The translations under genes and the position numbers were made by a program. A DNA stretch of 64,000 nt from NCBI GenBank assembly GCA_964640795.1, contig CAZXIN010000008.1, forward strand, positions 1 through 64,000, read 5' to 3'. Source of the DNA: M269 sp964640795. GTDB taxonomy: Bacteria; Pseudomonadota; Gammaproteobacteria; Enterobacterales; Alteromonadaceae. This document shows positions 35,023-44,871 of the stretch, one piece after another; position 1 is the stretch's first letter, and each line of letters starts with the position of its first letter. Under the pieces are notes generated by a model. That model had not been told where the DNA came from. It saw only the letters and a list, made by a program, of their open reading frames with translations, and ran no database searches.

Positions 35023-36504
35023 ATGACAGAACAAGAAAAACAGACACAAGCTGCAGAAACTGTTACAGAAGAAAGTTCATCATTGCTTGACCAAATTATG
35101 GAACAAGCCAATATTGCTAAGTCTGATGAATCTTACGATGTGGCGGCTAAAGGCGTTCAGGCGTTTATGGTTGAGATGCTGAAATCTGATAAAAAAGATG
35201 AACGTGTTCGTAAAGCATTGATTGACGACATGATTGCTGAAGTAGACAAGAAACTTAGTACGCAATTAGATGAAGTTTTACACAACGAATCTTTCCAAAA
35301 AATGGAATCAGCCTGGCGCGGTTTACATTTTTTAGTGCAACAAACCAATTTTAAAGAAAACAACAAGGTTCATATCCTGAATGCTTCTAAAGAAGATTTA
35401 GCGATGGATTTTGAGGATGCAGCCGAAATATCAGAGTCAGGGTTTTATAAAAAGGTTTACACCAGTGGCTATGGTACATTTGGTGGCGAACCCTATAGCA
35501 GCCTTATTGCAAACTATGAGTTTGATCATAGTTCTCCTGATATTAATTTAATGCAGTCCATGTCGAGTGTTGGAGCTATGGCTCATGCACCGGTAATTTC
35601 AGCGGCTAGCCCTAAGTTTTTTGGATGTGATGATATTCAAGACTTAGCGAAACTAAATGATATCGCCTCTATCTTTGAAGGGCCTCAGTATTTGAAATGG
35701 CGTTCACTGAGAGAGTCTGAAGACTCGCGCTATTTAGGTTTAACCATGCCTAGGTTCTTGTTAAGACTACCTTACGATAGTAAAGAGAACCCGATCAAAG
35801 CATTTGATTACAATGAAAGTATTGAAGAAGATCACAATCGCTATTGCTGGGGGAATACGGCTTTTGCGATGGCTACTCGGTTAAATGAGAGTTTCTCAAA
35901 CTATCGTTGGTGCCCTAACATTATTGGTCCGCAAAGCGGCGGGACTATGGCTGACTTACCGCTACATCAATACGAAACTATGGGCCAGATCGAAACTAAG
36001 ATCCCAACGGAAGTTTCTATTTCTGATCGCCGTGAGTTTGAATTGGCAGAAGCTGGATTTATTCCCTTAACTTTCAGAAAAGGGAGCGATAATGCTGCTT
36101 TCTTCTCTGCTAACTCTATCCAAAAACCTAAGTCATTTGGTATCAGTAAAGAAGGCAAAGAAGCAGAAACAAATTACAAATTGGGGACACAATTACCTTA
36201 TATGTATGTCGTGAATAGACTTGCTCATTACATAAAGGTTTTACAGCGTGAGAATGTTGGAACGACAATGGAGCGTTTGGACATTCAAGATCAACTTAAT
36301 ATCTGGATACGTCAGTATGTAGCGGACCAAGACGGTGCCAGTGCTGATGTGCGCGCTCGACGCCCATTACGTTCAGCTTCTATTACAGTGGATGATGTAG
36401 AGGGTGAACCTGGTTATTACAAGGTGGGTATGCAAGTGCGTCCTCACTTTAAGTACATGGGAGCTGACTTTACGCTTTCCTTGATTGGAAAACTTGATAA
36501 GTAA
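35023..36504 (+). CDS. tssC: T6SS contractile sheath large subunit
   Basis: 493 residues, typical for the family. Conserved parts include SAWRGLHFLVQQTNF, the SPDINLMQSMSSVGAMAHAPVISAASP segment, EDSRYLGLTMPRFLLRLPY, WGNTAFAMATRLNESF, the CPNIIGPQSGG loop and the C-terminal VRARRPLRSASITVDDVEGEPGYYKVGMQVRPHFKYMGADFTLSL region by its motifs RPLRSA and RPHFKYMG. Partner of TssB in the sheath. It lies between tssB and tssE with short gaps, so the genes are co-transcribed. Confidence 0.97.
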   Translation: MTEQEKQTQAAETVTEESSSLLDQIMEQANIAKSDESYDVAAKGVQAFMVEMLKSDKKDERVRKALIDDMIAEVDKKLSTQLDEVLHNESFQKMESAWRGLHFLVQQTNFKENNKVHILNASKEDLAMDFEDAAEISESGFYKKVYTSGYGTFGGEPYSSLIANYEFDHSSPDINLMQSMSSVGAMAHAPVISAASPKFFGCDDIQDLAKLNDIASIFEGPQYLKWRSLRESEDSRYLGLTMPRFLLRLPYDSKENPIKAFDYNESIEEDHNRYCWGNTAFAMATRLNESFSNYRWCPNIIGPQSGGTMADLPLHQYETMGQIETKIPTEVSISDRREFELAEAGFIPLTFRKGSDNAAFFSANSIQKPKSFGISKEGKEAETNYKLGTQLPYMYVVNRLAHYIKVLQRENVGTTMERLDIQDQLNIWIRQYVADQDGASADVRARRPLRSASITVDDVEGEPGYYKVGMQVRPHFKYMGADFTLSLIGKLDK

Positions 36505-36514
36505 GTAGAAACAC

Positions 36515-36946
36515 ATGGCAAGGGTGCTTAAAAAAGAACAATATCTCATGCAGCGTGTTAAAGGCGGGGTTGACAGTAGCTCGACCAGTGTTGAGTTTGA
36601 TTATCAGGCCTATAAACAATCTGTTTTTTTGCACCTTCAACAAATGTTTAACGTACGACAAGGAAGTTGTATGGCTAACCCAGAATATGGTCTTCCTGAT
36701 TTTAATGATTTGGATATGCGATATGGTTTTAGTATTGCGGTCAAAGAAGTCGTTAAATCGATTAAAGAAAATATTGAAAGATTTGAATTTGGTTTGCATC
36801 GGGTAAAAGTAAATTTTATCCGTGACGAATCCTCTCCTTTAGATCTTAAATTCGAAATTGTGGGCGTTCTGACGATAGGAAACAATTCAGAGCGGATACG
36901 ATTTCAAACAAAAAAGTCGTCTTCAGGCATTTTAGAGGTCCTATAA
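36515..36946 (+). CDS. tssE: T6SS baseplate protein TssE (gp25-like)
   Basis: 143 residues. The gp25-like landmarks are LLQ/QMFNVRQGSCMANPEYGLPDFND, where the RxGSxxxxPxYGLPD motif is diagnostic, and the later IKENIERFEFGLHRVKV strand. No lysozyme catalytic residues are expected; the T6SS and phage gp25 proteins are structural. It lies 10 bp after tssC and 4 bp before tssF. Confidence 0.95.
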   Translation: MARVLKKEQYLMQRVKGGVDSSSTSVEFDYQAYKQSVFLHLQQMFNVRQGSCMANPEYGLPDFNDLDMRYGFSIAVKEVVKSIKENIERFEFGLHRVKVNFIRDESSPLDLKFEIVGVLTIGNNSERIRFQTKKSSSGILEVL

Positions 36947-36950
36947 CACA

Positions 36951-38735
36951 ATGGCTCACAATAAGTTTTTTCAGGATGAATTAGACTATTTGCGAGAGTT
37001 AGGTGCGCACTTTGCGGAACTGAATCCCAGCTTAGCGAAATTACTCTCAGAAGAAGGCGATGATCCCGATGTAGAGCGACTTTTTGAAGGGTTCGCGTTT
37101 TTGACTGGGCGTATTCGTCAGAAGCTAGAAGATGAACTACCTGAAGTCTCACATTCGCTTATTGAGCTGTTATGGCCCAATTACTTACGGCCAATTCCTG
37201 CCATGAGTATTTTGGCATTTACCCCCAGACAACACATTCTTTCTGAGCAAACGACGATTGAAAAGGGGGTGGCTGTTCAGTCGGCAGAAGTGGATGGTAC
37301 ATCTTGTATATTTAGAACCTGTTATGATGTAGACGTTGCGCCTATGTCCATATCGAATGCAGTAACCAAACAGAAAACAGACAGTACTGAATTGTCGATT
37401 AGCTTTAAAGTGGAAGCGGGAGTAGATACTGAAAAGCTGGGTATCAATAGTATCCGTTTATATTTGCATGACGACCAAAAGATTCAGGTGTCGAATGCAT
37501 TGTATTTGTCCTTTTTTAAATACCTTCGCTATTTTGATGTCACGCTCGATAAGTTAGATGGGACTCAAGAGGTTGTCAAAAAGCTGCCGAACGACCTTAT
37601 TCAACAAGTCGGTTTTGGCGACAATGAGAATTTGTTGCCTTCATCTGATAATGTGTTTTCTGGCTATCGACTTATTCAAGAGTATTTTCAATTTCAGAAG
37701 AAGTTTCTATTCTTAGATATTAAAGGTTTAGAAAACATCATTAATAAGCCTGATCTTGAATCCTTTACCTTTCATTTCAACTTTTCCAAGTTCTTTGCCG
37801 ACACAGTCAGAAAAGAAAATTTTAGGCTTTACTGTACGCCTATTGTTAACTTGTTTGAGTTTGATGGCTCTCCTATTCGAGTGAATCATCGCAAGATTGA
37901 ATATTTTTTGAGGCCTGATGCGAAGCAGCAAAGCCATTTTGAGATTTTTTCGGTAGATAACGTTGAAGGCAAGATAAGAGGTAAGACTAAGCTTAACACT
38001 TATACACCTTACGAAACGTTTAAACATCATGAAGTAACAACAGCATCTCATGTATCGTGCTTCTATAAATTAAGAAAAGCGCCAGCAATATTGACTGAGG
38101 GTGTCGATCACCATATTTATTTGCACAATAACACAGGTGATGGCTTATCAGGGCTTGAAGAAACAATCAGTACTCGACTGACATGTACAAATAGACATTT
38201 GGCCAGTACGTTGCAGGCAGGTCAAATTGCTTATGATACGGGTAGCTCGCCAGATATTGTGACCTACAAGAATATCATCAAAGCAACTGAAGCTTTGCCA
38301 CCACCACTAGAGCGTTCTTTGCATTGGCGCCTTATTTCAAACCTTGCTCTACAATATAAGTCACTTGGTTCTGTCGAAGCCTTGCGATTATTAATTAAGT
38401 ACTATGATTTTGCCGCGTTTGAAAACAGGCAAAAACAGCGCTCTAACCAGCAAATGCATGAGGGGATTGAAGATATCAAGACACAGACCTATGACAGGAT
38501 CGTGAAAGGTGTTCCTGTGTCTGGTCTTAAAACGATTATCTCTCTACGTGAGAGTAAGTTCGGTGCTAAAGGCATTATCGGCGAAGCAAACATGTTTTTA
38601 TTCGCGACCGTCCTTAGCCACTATTTTACTCAGTACGCACGAACGAATTCATTCCACATTCTGGAAGTTAACGCGATCGAATCAGGTGAACATTACCAAT
38701 GGGATCTACAAAAAGGGCAACGCGCTCTGTTCTAA
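36951..38735 (+). CDS. tssF: T6SS baseplate protein TssF
   Basis: 594 residues, standard length. The N-terminus (FFQDELDYLRELGAHFAELNPSLAKLL, then DPDVERLFEGFAFLTGRIRQKL and LIELLWPNYLRPIPAM) is a firm match to TssF/VasA. The C-terminus (LALQYKSLGSVEALRLLIKYYDF, and FGAKGIIGEANMFLFATVLSHYF) also agrees. It is a wedge component of the baseplate. Its end overlaps the tssG start by 37 bp. Confidence 0.96.
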   Translation: MAHNKFFQDELDYLRELGAHFAELNPSLAKLLSEEGDDPDVERLFEGFAFLTGRIRQKLEDELPEVSHSLIELLWPNYLRPIPAMSILAFTPRQHILSEQTTIEKGVAVQSAEVDGTSCIFRTCYDVDVAPMSISNAVTKQKTDSTELSISFKVEAGVDTEKLGINSIRLYLHDDQKIQVSNALYLSFFKYLRYFDVTLDKLDGTQEVVKKLPNDLIQQVGFGDNENLLPSSDNVFSGYRLIQEYFQFQKKFLFLDIKGLENIINKPDLESFTFHFNFSKFFADTVRKENFRLYCTPIVNLFEFDGSPIRVNHRKIEYFLRPDAKQQSHFEIFSVDNVEGKIRGKTKLNTYTPYETFKHHEVTTASHVSCFYKLRKAPAILTEGVDHHIYLHNNTGDGLSGLEETISTRLTCTNRHLASTLQAGQIAYDTGSSPDIVTYKNIIKATEALPPPLERSLHWRLISNLALQYKSLGSVEALRLLIKYYDFAAFENRQKQRSNQQMHEGIEDIKTQTYDRIVKGVPVSGLKTIISLRESKFGAKGIIGEANMFLFATVLSHYFTQYARTNSFHILEVNAIESGEHYQWDLQKGQRALF

Positions 38736-39976
38736 CTCAAAAGTTGATTGAGAGACCGCGTAGCCATTCTTTTTTGAAAGCGGTCGAACTGGTACAACAA
38801 GCATGCAATAAAGGACGATTTGAACTCGCTTCGCTTTCAGAGGAAGCTTTCTTGTTTCGAGCTAACCCGAGTTTTGGCTTCCCTGCGTCTGATATTCAGG
38901 ATGTTGTTGAGTTAAAAAATAACAAGTACGAGTTTGTGGTTAATTTTATGGGGCTCTATGGCCCTTCATCACCGCTTCCCGATTTCTTTACTCAAGCTGT
39001 GATAGATGAGCAGGTCGAGGTTGAAGCTAATGAGTTAACGACTTTCTACCTGCATTCGCTAAATGAGTTACTGGCGTATCAGGAAAACCGTTTGGACATG
39101 GTCGCTATTCGTAAAAGGATGGCGTCAGATATAGTTCAAATTCGGCAAAAGCGTGTGAGCAAAGTCGTGCTCACGCAAGCTCAGGTAACCGAATTAAAAA
39201 ATGATGAGCCTATAGAAAACGTTTTGTCTGAACAGCAATATGATGATTTGTTGGATAAGCGTATTTTCATTGAAATACATCATGCTCAATGTGCCAATCA
39301 AAGAGACTTTCTAGATGTTTTTAATCATAGGTTGATCACGCTGTATTTGGGCGCGCTGCGCAAATATCATCCTTATCAAGCGGTTGATTTTTCACAAGAT
39401 TACTATTGCGACGTATTACTGGCTTTTATTGGTGCTCCACCTAAGGAGAAACGCGAGTCTTCGCCTATCCAATGGCGTAAGTTGCTACAGTTCGCAGGAC
39501 TTTTGTCTATGAAACAGGGTTCTAGTGAGAGTATTTGTAAAGTGATTGCAGGTTACTTTGAGTTACCCTTGAATACGGTGTTTATCGAAGAACACGTGTT
39601 ACGCGTTGTCAAAATAAGTGATGATCAACGAAGTCAACTAGGCGCTATGAATATGTGCTTAGGTGACACGTTTATTTGTGGGAAGACAGTGAATGATAGA
39701 AACAGTAAGTTCAGACTCCATCTTTCTGAGCTTGCAGAGTCTACTTTTAAACATTTTTTACCAATTCAGCCAAGTTCAACTCGTGTTAGCGGGTACAAGG
39801 AGTTGATTGAATTACTTGATTTTCTTAAATCGCCCGAGCAATTAGCGGATGTCTGTTTACACCTTAAGCAAGAGCAAAAATTGCCCATGAAACTTACGCA
39901 AGGTTCGCCCATTATGTTGGGTTACACCAGTTGGTTAGAACCTACTCAAACACAATCATGTCAAGTTGTTATTTGA
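38699..39976 (+). CDS. tssG: T6SS baseplate protein TssG
   Basis: 425 residues. The start at 38699 lies inside tssF; no internal Met before residue 100 fits better. Family landmarks are SFLKAVELVQQA near the N-terminus, FRANPSFGFPASDIQ, the NFMGLYGPSSPLPDFFTQ signature, and the C-terminal GYKELIELLDFLKSPEQLADV. Residues about 140-200 contain an apparent insertion (VRQKRVSKVVLTQAQVTELK region) that makes it longer than the usual roughly 330-350 residues. Wedge partner of TssF in the baseplate. Confidence 0.93.
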   Translation: MGSTKRATRSVLTQKLIERPRSHSFLKAVELVQQACNKGRFELASLSEEAFLFRANPSFGFPASDIQDVVELKNNKYEFVVNFMGLYGPSSPLPDFFTQAVIDEQVEVEANELTTFYLHSLNELLAYQENRLDMVAIRKRMASDIVQIRQKRVSKVVLTQAQVTELKNDEPIENVLSEQQYDDLLDKRIFIEIHHAQCANQRDFLDVFNHRLITLYLGALRKYHPYQAVDFSQDYYCDVLLAFIGAPPKEKRESSPIQWRKLLQFAGLLSMKQGSSESICKVIAGYFELPLNTVFIEEHVLRVVKISDDQRSQLGAMNMCLGDTFICGKTVNDRNSKFRLHLSELAESTFKHFLPIQPSSTRVSGYKELIELLDFLKSPEQLADVCLHLKQEQKLPMKLTQGSPIMLGYTSWLEPTQTQSCQVVI

Positions 39977-40008
39977 CTTAAAACATAGGTAAACAGGAGA
40001 CTACTAAC

Positions 40009-42636
40009 ATGGAAAAAATAAAACTAAAAGCTTTTGTCGGACGTCTTAATTCTCATTGTACTCAGGCATTGGAGGGAGCTGCGGGTTTATGTGTCACAAA
40101 TGGAAATTACGAGATCAACGTAGAACATTTGTTGCTGAAGTTTCTGGAACAAGCTGGCGATTTTGCATTGGTCTTGGCGCATTATGACGTCAATATCATC
40201 AAATTTATTAAGGTACTGCAAACGGCGGTAGAGAATGAGAAGAAAGGAAATAGTCAGAAGCCGGTATTTTCAAAAACCTTGGTAGGGCTGCTAGAAGATG
40301 CCTGGTTAGTGGCATCGCTTGAGCAAGGTGATGACCGAATACGCTCAGGCGCGATTGTTTTAGCTATTTTAGCCAATCCAAGGCGTCATGGGCTTTCTAG
40401 CTATATCGATGAAATTGAAGGTATTCCTTACGATGAACTCAAACAAAACTTTGCTTCTATTGTTGATGAGTCTGTTGAAAACACAGCGAGTGATGGTGAT
40501 AAAAGCGCTAACCTAGCAGCAGCGTCTGTTGCCCCGAATGCGCAGGCAGCCGAAGCGTTGGAGAAGTATTGCGTTAATTTTACTCAACAAGCGCAAGATG
40601 GAAAAATCGATCCGGTCTTTTGTAGAGATGCGGAGATACGCCAAATGGTCGACATATTGGCAAGGCGCAGAAAGAACAACCCGATTTGTGTGGGTGATGC
40701 AGGGGTGGGTAAAACATCTGTCGTTGAAGGTTTAGCGCTGAAAGTGGTTGAAGGCGATGTACCTTCAATATTGTTAGATGTGGACATCTATGGGCTTGAT
40801 TTAAGCTTACTGCAAGCTGGAGCATCGGTAAAAGGTGAGTTTGAAAAGCGCCTTACTGGTGTGATTGATGGTATTAAACAATCGGCAACACCTATCATAC
40901 TGTTCATTGATGAAGCGCATACCTTGATTGGGGCAGGTGGTGCCGCAGGCAGTGGGGATGCAGCTAACCTACTAAAACCCGCGCTTGCGCGTGGTGAATT
41001 GCGCACTATTGCTGCAACGACTTGGTCAGAATACAAAAAGTACTTTGAAAAAGACCCGGCTTTAGCAAGACGTTTCCAATTAGTTAAGCTAGATGAACCT
41101 ACACCAGAACAAGCAGCCACTATTATTCGTGGCTTGAGTGGTATCTATGAGAAGGCACACGGTGTGTATATTCGAGATGATGCGGTTCAAGCTGCAGCAC
41201 AAATGTCAGCTCGATATATAAATGGCCGGCAACTACCGGACAAAGCTGTTGATGTGTTGGATACGGCCGCTGCTCGAGTCAAGATAAGCATAGGGTCAAA
41301 GCCCGAGATTATAGACAACCTTGAACGTGATATGAAAACACTGAGGCGTGAGAGAGATGCCATTCAACGAGATGTTAAGGCTGACATTCTTGAGGAAGGT
41401 GACTTGTTGTCAACGCTAGACGATAAAATTGGCCAGATAGAAGAAGAGCATACTGTTCTTGCCGAAAAATGGGAAAAAGAGAAAGCTCTGGTGGCTCAAA
41501 TTGTCGAACTGAGGCAATCGATTGCTGATGTCGCAGATGATGAACAAGAGAAGGTGAAAGGAGATATTGCTGCGTTAAAGCATGAGCTTACGGATCTGCA
41601 AGGTGAAGAGCCTTTAGTGCATTACGAAGTATCGCCACAAGTCGTTGGTGAAGTTATCTCCAACTGGACTGGTATTCCTGTTGGTAAAATGGTGAAAGAT
41701 GAAGCCGCAGCGATACTCACGTTTAAAGATGAGCTCGCTAAGCGCATCAAAGGACAGGATCACGCAGTTGCAGCTATTGATAAAGGTATGAGAGCTGCAA
41801 AAGCAGGCATCAGTAACCCTGATACACCTATGGGGGTATTCCTATTTGTGGGCCCCAGTGGTGTCGGTAAAACAGAAACGTGTATTGGTGCGGCTGACCT
41901 CTTATTTGGTGGTGAAAAGTACCTGACTTCGGTCAATATGTCGGAGTTTCAAGAGAAACATTCGGTGTCACGTCTGATTGGCTCACCTCCTGGGTATGTT
42001 GGTTTTGGTGAAGGGGGTATGCTGACTGAGGCAGTTCGTCAAAAGCCTTATTCAGTCGTACTGCTTGATGAAGTTGAAAAAGCTGATCTAGAAGTACTGA
42101 ATTTGTTTTATCAGGTGTTTGACAAAGGGGTGTTGTCTGACGGTGAAGGTCAATTGGTCGACTTTAAAAATACCTTGATGTTTTTAACGAGTAATTTAGC
42201 GACAGATGTGATCACACAAATGTATTTAGACAGTGACACATTACCCACAATTGAAGAGATCACCGAGGCAATTAGGCCGATATTGAGTGCCCACTTTAAA
42301 CCGGCATTGTTGGCGCGTATGCAAATAGTTCCATTCTTACCACTTGGTTCAGAAGTTATTGGTGACATCGTTAAACTGAAGTTAAGCAAAGTACAACAGC
42401 GGCTTGCACACAGCCAGAAACTTTCTTTGGTTTATGGTGATGATGTTATCGAGGCGATTACCGCGCGCTGTACTGATGTGGAATCGGGTGCTCGTAATAT
42501 TGATCATATATTGAATGGCACCTTATTGCCTAAGGTCGCGACAGATATATTAGAGACACTTAGCGATGAAGACGAGTATACCCAGATACAACTGACCATG
42601 GACGAATCAGGTAACTTCGAAACACTGTTTTCTTAA
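40009..42636 (+). CDS. tssH: T6SS sheath-recycling AAA+ ATPase ClpV
   Basis: 875 residues. A Clp N-terminal domain (1-150) is followed by two AAA+ modules: Walker A GDAGVGKT (229-236) with LFIDEAHTLIGAGG, and GPSGVGKTE (615-623) with VVLLDEVEKAD and the LIGSPPGYVGFGEGG pore loop. A coiled-coil middle domain (about 440-530) lies between them. TWSEYKKYFEKDPALARRFQ is typical of ClpV rather than ClpB. It unfolds contracted sheath (via TssC) so that subunits can be reused. An AGGAG site lies 9 bases before the ATG. Confidence 0.97.
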   Translation: MEKIKLKAFVGRLNSHCTQALEGAAGLCVTNGNYEINVEHLLLKFLEQAGDFALVLAHYDVNIIKFIKVLQTAVENEKKGNSQKPVFSKTLVGLLEDAWLVASLEQGDDRIRSGAIVLAILANPRRHGLSSYIDEIEGIPYDELKQNFASIVDESVENTASDGDKSANLAAASVAPNAQAAEALEKYCVNFTQQAQDGKIDPVFCRDAEIRQMVDILARRRKNNPICVGDAGVGKTSVVEGLALKVVEGDVPSILLDVDIYGLDLSLLQAGASVKGEFEKRLTGVIDGIKQSATPIILFIDEAHTLIGAGGAAGSGDAANLLKPALARGELRTIAATTWSEYKKYFEKDPALARRFQLVKLDEPTPEQAATIIRGLSGIYEKAHGVYIRDDAVQAAAQMSARYINGRQLPDKAVDVLDTAAARVKISIGSKPEIIDNLERDMKTLRRERDAIQRDVKADILEEGDLLSTLDDKIGQIEEEHTVLAEKWEKEKALVAQIVELRQSIADVADDEQEKVKGDIAALKHELTDLQGEEPLVHYEVSPQVVGEVISNWTGIPVGKMVKDEAAAILTFKDELAKRIKGQDHAVAAIDKGMRAAKAGISNPDTPMGVFLFVGPSGVGKTETCIGAADLLFGGEKYLTSVNMSEFQEKHSVSRLIGSPPGYVGFGEGGMLTEAVRQKPYSVVLLDEVEKADLEVLNLFYQVFDKGVLSDGEGQLVDFKNTLMFLTSNLATDVITQMYLDSDTLPTIEEITEAIRPILSAHFKPALLARMQIVPFLPLGSEVIGDIVKLKLSKVQQRLAHSQKLSLVYGDDVIEAITARCTDVESGARNIDHILNGTLLPKVATDILETLSDEDEYTQIQLTMDESGNFETLFS

Positions 42637-42684
42637 GAATACAGCCTTTGTTTAACCGAATGGAATAACACACGGAGAAGGTTA

Positions 42685-44319
42685 ATGGATGGATCATACA
42701 ACCCCTTGGTTGCGCTGGAAGACGTACTCAATGTGAGTCAGGCAATTGCCCGAGAAAGAAACATTGAGAGCCAGTTGTTGGTGATCATTAACGCAGCACG
42801 AAAAATGGCCTCTGCGGAGGCTGGCTGCATTTATTTGTTAGATAAGACTCAGCGCTTTTTAGTGCCACAGATAAAGCAAGGCGAGTTGCTATCTAATGCC
42901 AAAGTAACGATGAACAATATTCCGCTGATATCGGATAAGCAGGATCACCTGACTGATATTAGCGCCTATTGTGCTTTGTCTGGTCAATTAGTGAATGTCG
43001 AAGATATATACAGCTATTCAGGCTTTAACTTTGCAGATTTCTACCGAAACGATCAACTAACTGGACTGCATACTCGGTCGATATTGTCTGTGCCCTTGAC
43101 GGATAGGGAAGGGGTTAGTACCGGCGTGATGATGCTGTTTAATCACAAATTCCAAGGATCTGAGGATGTTGATGGGTTTCCGGTTGAGCTTGAGAATCTG
43201 GTCAAAGGCTTTGCAGCGATAGCTGCCATTTCTATTTCAAACGCCCAGCTCATAAACGAGAATCAAGCGCTATTGCATCAACAAGACGAGTTGAATGCGT
43301 CACTTATTGTGGAGAACAAGGAACTAAAAGGCCGGATATTCAAGTCCTTACAGTTAGATCAAATCATCGGGCGAAGCCACGCAATGGAGAAAGTCTTTGG
43401 TTTGATTGACAAAGTGTCTAGTTCTACAGCAACCGTTTTTTTAAGTGGCGAAACGGGCACAGGTAAAGAGCTCTTTGCGGCGACTATTCATCAGAACAGC
43501 CCTGTTAGAAGCGGCAAGTTCATCGCGCAGAATTGTGCTGCATTTCCCCCTGATTTACTGGAGAGCGAAATGTTTGGCTACCACAAAGGGGCGTTTAGTG
43601 GCGCAACAGCAAATAAAAAGGGGTTGTTCGAAGAAGCGCATAACGGCACCCTATTTTTGGATGAAGTTGGTGAAATGCCTATGCCACTGCAATCCAAATT
43701 GCTGAGAGTGTTGCAGGAAGGAGAAGTCAGGCCTCTGGGTAGTAATGTCACGGTCAAAGTACAGGTGAGAATTATTGCGGCGACCAATAGGCCGTTACTC
43801 GAAATGGTAAAGGAAGGCACGTTTAGGGAAGATTTGTATTATCGCTTGAATGTTTTTCCGGTGATGTTGCCCAGTCTGCGTGAAAGAGCAACTGATATCC
43901 CAGCGCTAACGCATTATTTTATCAATAAATACGCCAAGCAGTATGGTAAAGAGATTAAGCAGCTTGAACCTAAAGTGATGGATTTTCTGCAAACATATGC
44001 GTTCCCAGGCAATGTGAGGGAACTGCAAAATATTATTGAAAGAGCTCTCATATTGGTAGGTGATGGCAATGTATTAAATTTTGACTGCTTACCCCAAGAG
44101 ATCAAGGAAAAGCCTGAGCTTGAACTTGCCGGGTCCGAGACGGATATGCACAACCAAAGTTTAAAAGAAGCCGTCGGGCAGTTTGAAGCCAACATCCTGC
44201 GTAAGAAATTACAAGAAAATCAAGGTAATCAGACGCTTACAGCTAAGCAGTTAGGTCTATCCAGACGAACGTTAGTGGAAAAACTAGCTAAGTATAACTT
44301 AAGGCGTCTGGATGGTTGA
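42685..44319 (+). CDS. vasH: Sigma-54-dependent T6SS activator VasH
   Basis: 544 residues. An N-terminal GAF domain (about 20-195) precedes an AAA+ sigma-54 activation domain: GETGTGKE (255-262), GAFSGA (302-307), GTLFLDEVGEMP and the FREDLYYRLNVFPVMLPSLRERATDIP block. The C-terminus has a Fis-type helix-turn-helix (QTLTAKQLGLSRRTLVEKLAKY). GAF-AAA-Fis directly after clpV is the VasH layout. GAFSGA replaces the usual GAFTGA that contacts sigma-54, a conservative change. A candidate sigma-54 promoter with upstream sites lies ahead of hcp at 47130-47255. GGAGAAGG precedes the ATG. Confidence 0.93.
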   Translation: MDGSYNPLVALEDVLNVSQAIARERNIESQLLVIINAARKMASAEAGCIYLLDKTQRFLVPQIKQGELLSNAKVTMNNIPLISDKQDHLTDISAYCALSGQLVNVEDIYSYSGFNFADFYRNDQLTGLHTRSILSVPLTDREGVSTGVMMLFNHKFQGSEDVDGFPVELENLVKGFAAIAAISISNAQLINENQALLHQQDELNASLIVENKELKGRIFKSLQLDQIIGRSHAMEKVFGLIDKVSSSTATVFLSGETGTGKELFAATIHQNSPVRSGKFIAQNCAAFPPDLLESEMFGYHKGAFSGATANKKGLFEEAHNGTLFLDEVGEMPMPLQSKLLRVLQEGEVRPLGSNVTVKVQVRIIAATNRPLLEMVKEGTFREDLYYRLNVFPVMLPSLRERATDIPALTHYFINKYAKQYGKEIKQLEPKVMDFLQTYAFPGNVRELQNIIERALILVGDGNVLNFDCLPQEIKEKPELELAGSETDMHNQSLKEAVGQFEANILRKKLQENQGNQTLTAKQLGLSRRTLVEKLAKYNLRRLDG

Positions 44320-44342
44320 GGCCGAGCAAAGCTCATCTTATT

Positions 44343-44376
44343 TAACCTCAGATTTGCTTGTGCAAGCCTGAGGTTA
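44343..44376. terminator. Terminator between vasH and the immunity-like gene
   Basis: TAACCTCAG (44343-44351) pairs with CTGAGGTTA (44368-44376), enclosing a second stem GCTTG-TG-CAAGC. Its right arm includes the stop codon of the minus-strand gene. It ends the tssA-vasH operon and the opposing transcript. Confidence 0.75.
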
Positions 44377-44841
44377 TTTAGATATCTGTAATGTTATTGA
44401 GTTTTTACTGACAGAAAAATTCATTCCATGTACAGCGATGTTGTATTCAGAAAAAAGACTTTTCTCACTGTCTTCAATATCTAGCTCACTTAAATCCATG
44501 TTTTGAGGTTCGTTTAGAGTGAGTCTAAAGTTTTTGGATTGTTTCTGCATTGTTGCTGAAAAATCGAAAGCAAATTGTTCACCTAAGCATTCCCCTTCAA
44601 CTTGTACACATAGGACAGTCATTTTGTTGAGAGTAATGTCGAGTCGTTGTTTTCCATCTAACAAAAAGACTTTCGCTCCTTTTGTTATATAAAGCTCAAA
44701 GGTTTGATTTAAGCTGACTTCTTCAGTGATGAAAGGTGTTTCATAAACTTCGCTTTCCAGTATTTTAACTTCGTCGGCTGCTGAGTCGTTAAATGAAGTA
44801 CTGAGTAATAAAAAACAGAATATCGAAACTTGTCTTAGCAT
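44374..44841 (-). CDS. Probable periplasmic immunity protein of the C39-type effector
   Basis: 155 residues with a clear signal peptide (hydrophobic 5-15, cleavage near SAAD, about residue 22). The mature 130 residues are acidic and beta-rich with two cysteines (LCVQVEGECLGEQF), probably a disulfide. No family was recognised. It follows the 665-residue peptidase-like gene by 30 bp on the same strand. A small exported protein directly downstream of a T6SS-linked wall-degrading enzyme is the standard effector-immunity arrangement, so a protective role in the periplasm is inferred from place, topology and size only. Confidence 0.65.
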   Translation of the reverse strand: MLRQVSIFCFLLLSTSFNDSAADEVKILESEVYETPFITEEVSLNQTFELYITKGAKVFLLDGKQRLDITLNKMTVLCVQVEGECLGEQFAFDFSATMQKQSKNFRLTLNEPQNMDLSELDIEDSEKSLFSEYNIAVHGMNFSVSKNSITLQISK

Positions 44842-44871
44842 TGAAAAATGTTCCTCCTTTTTTAATGAAAA

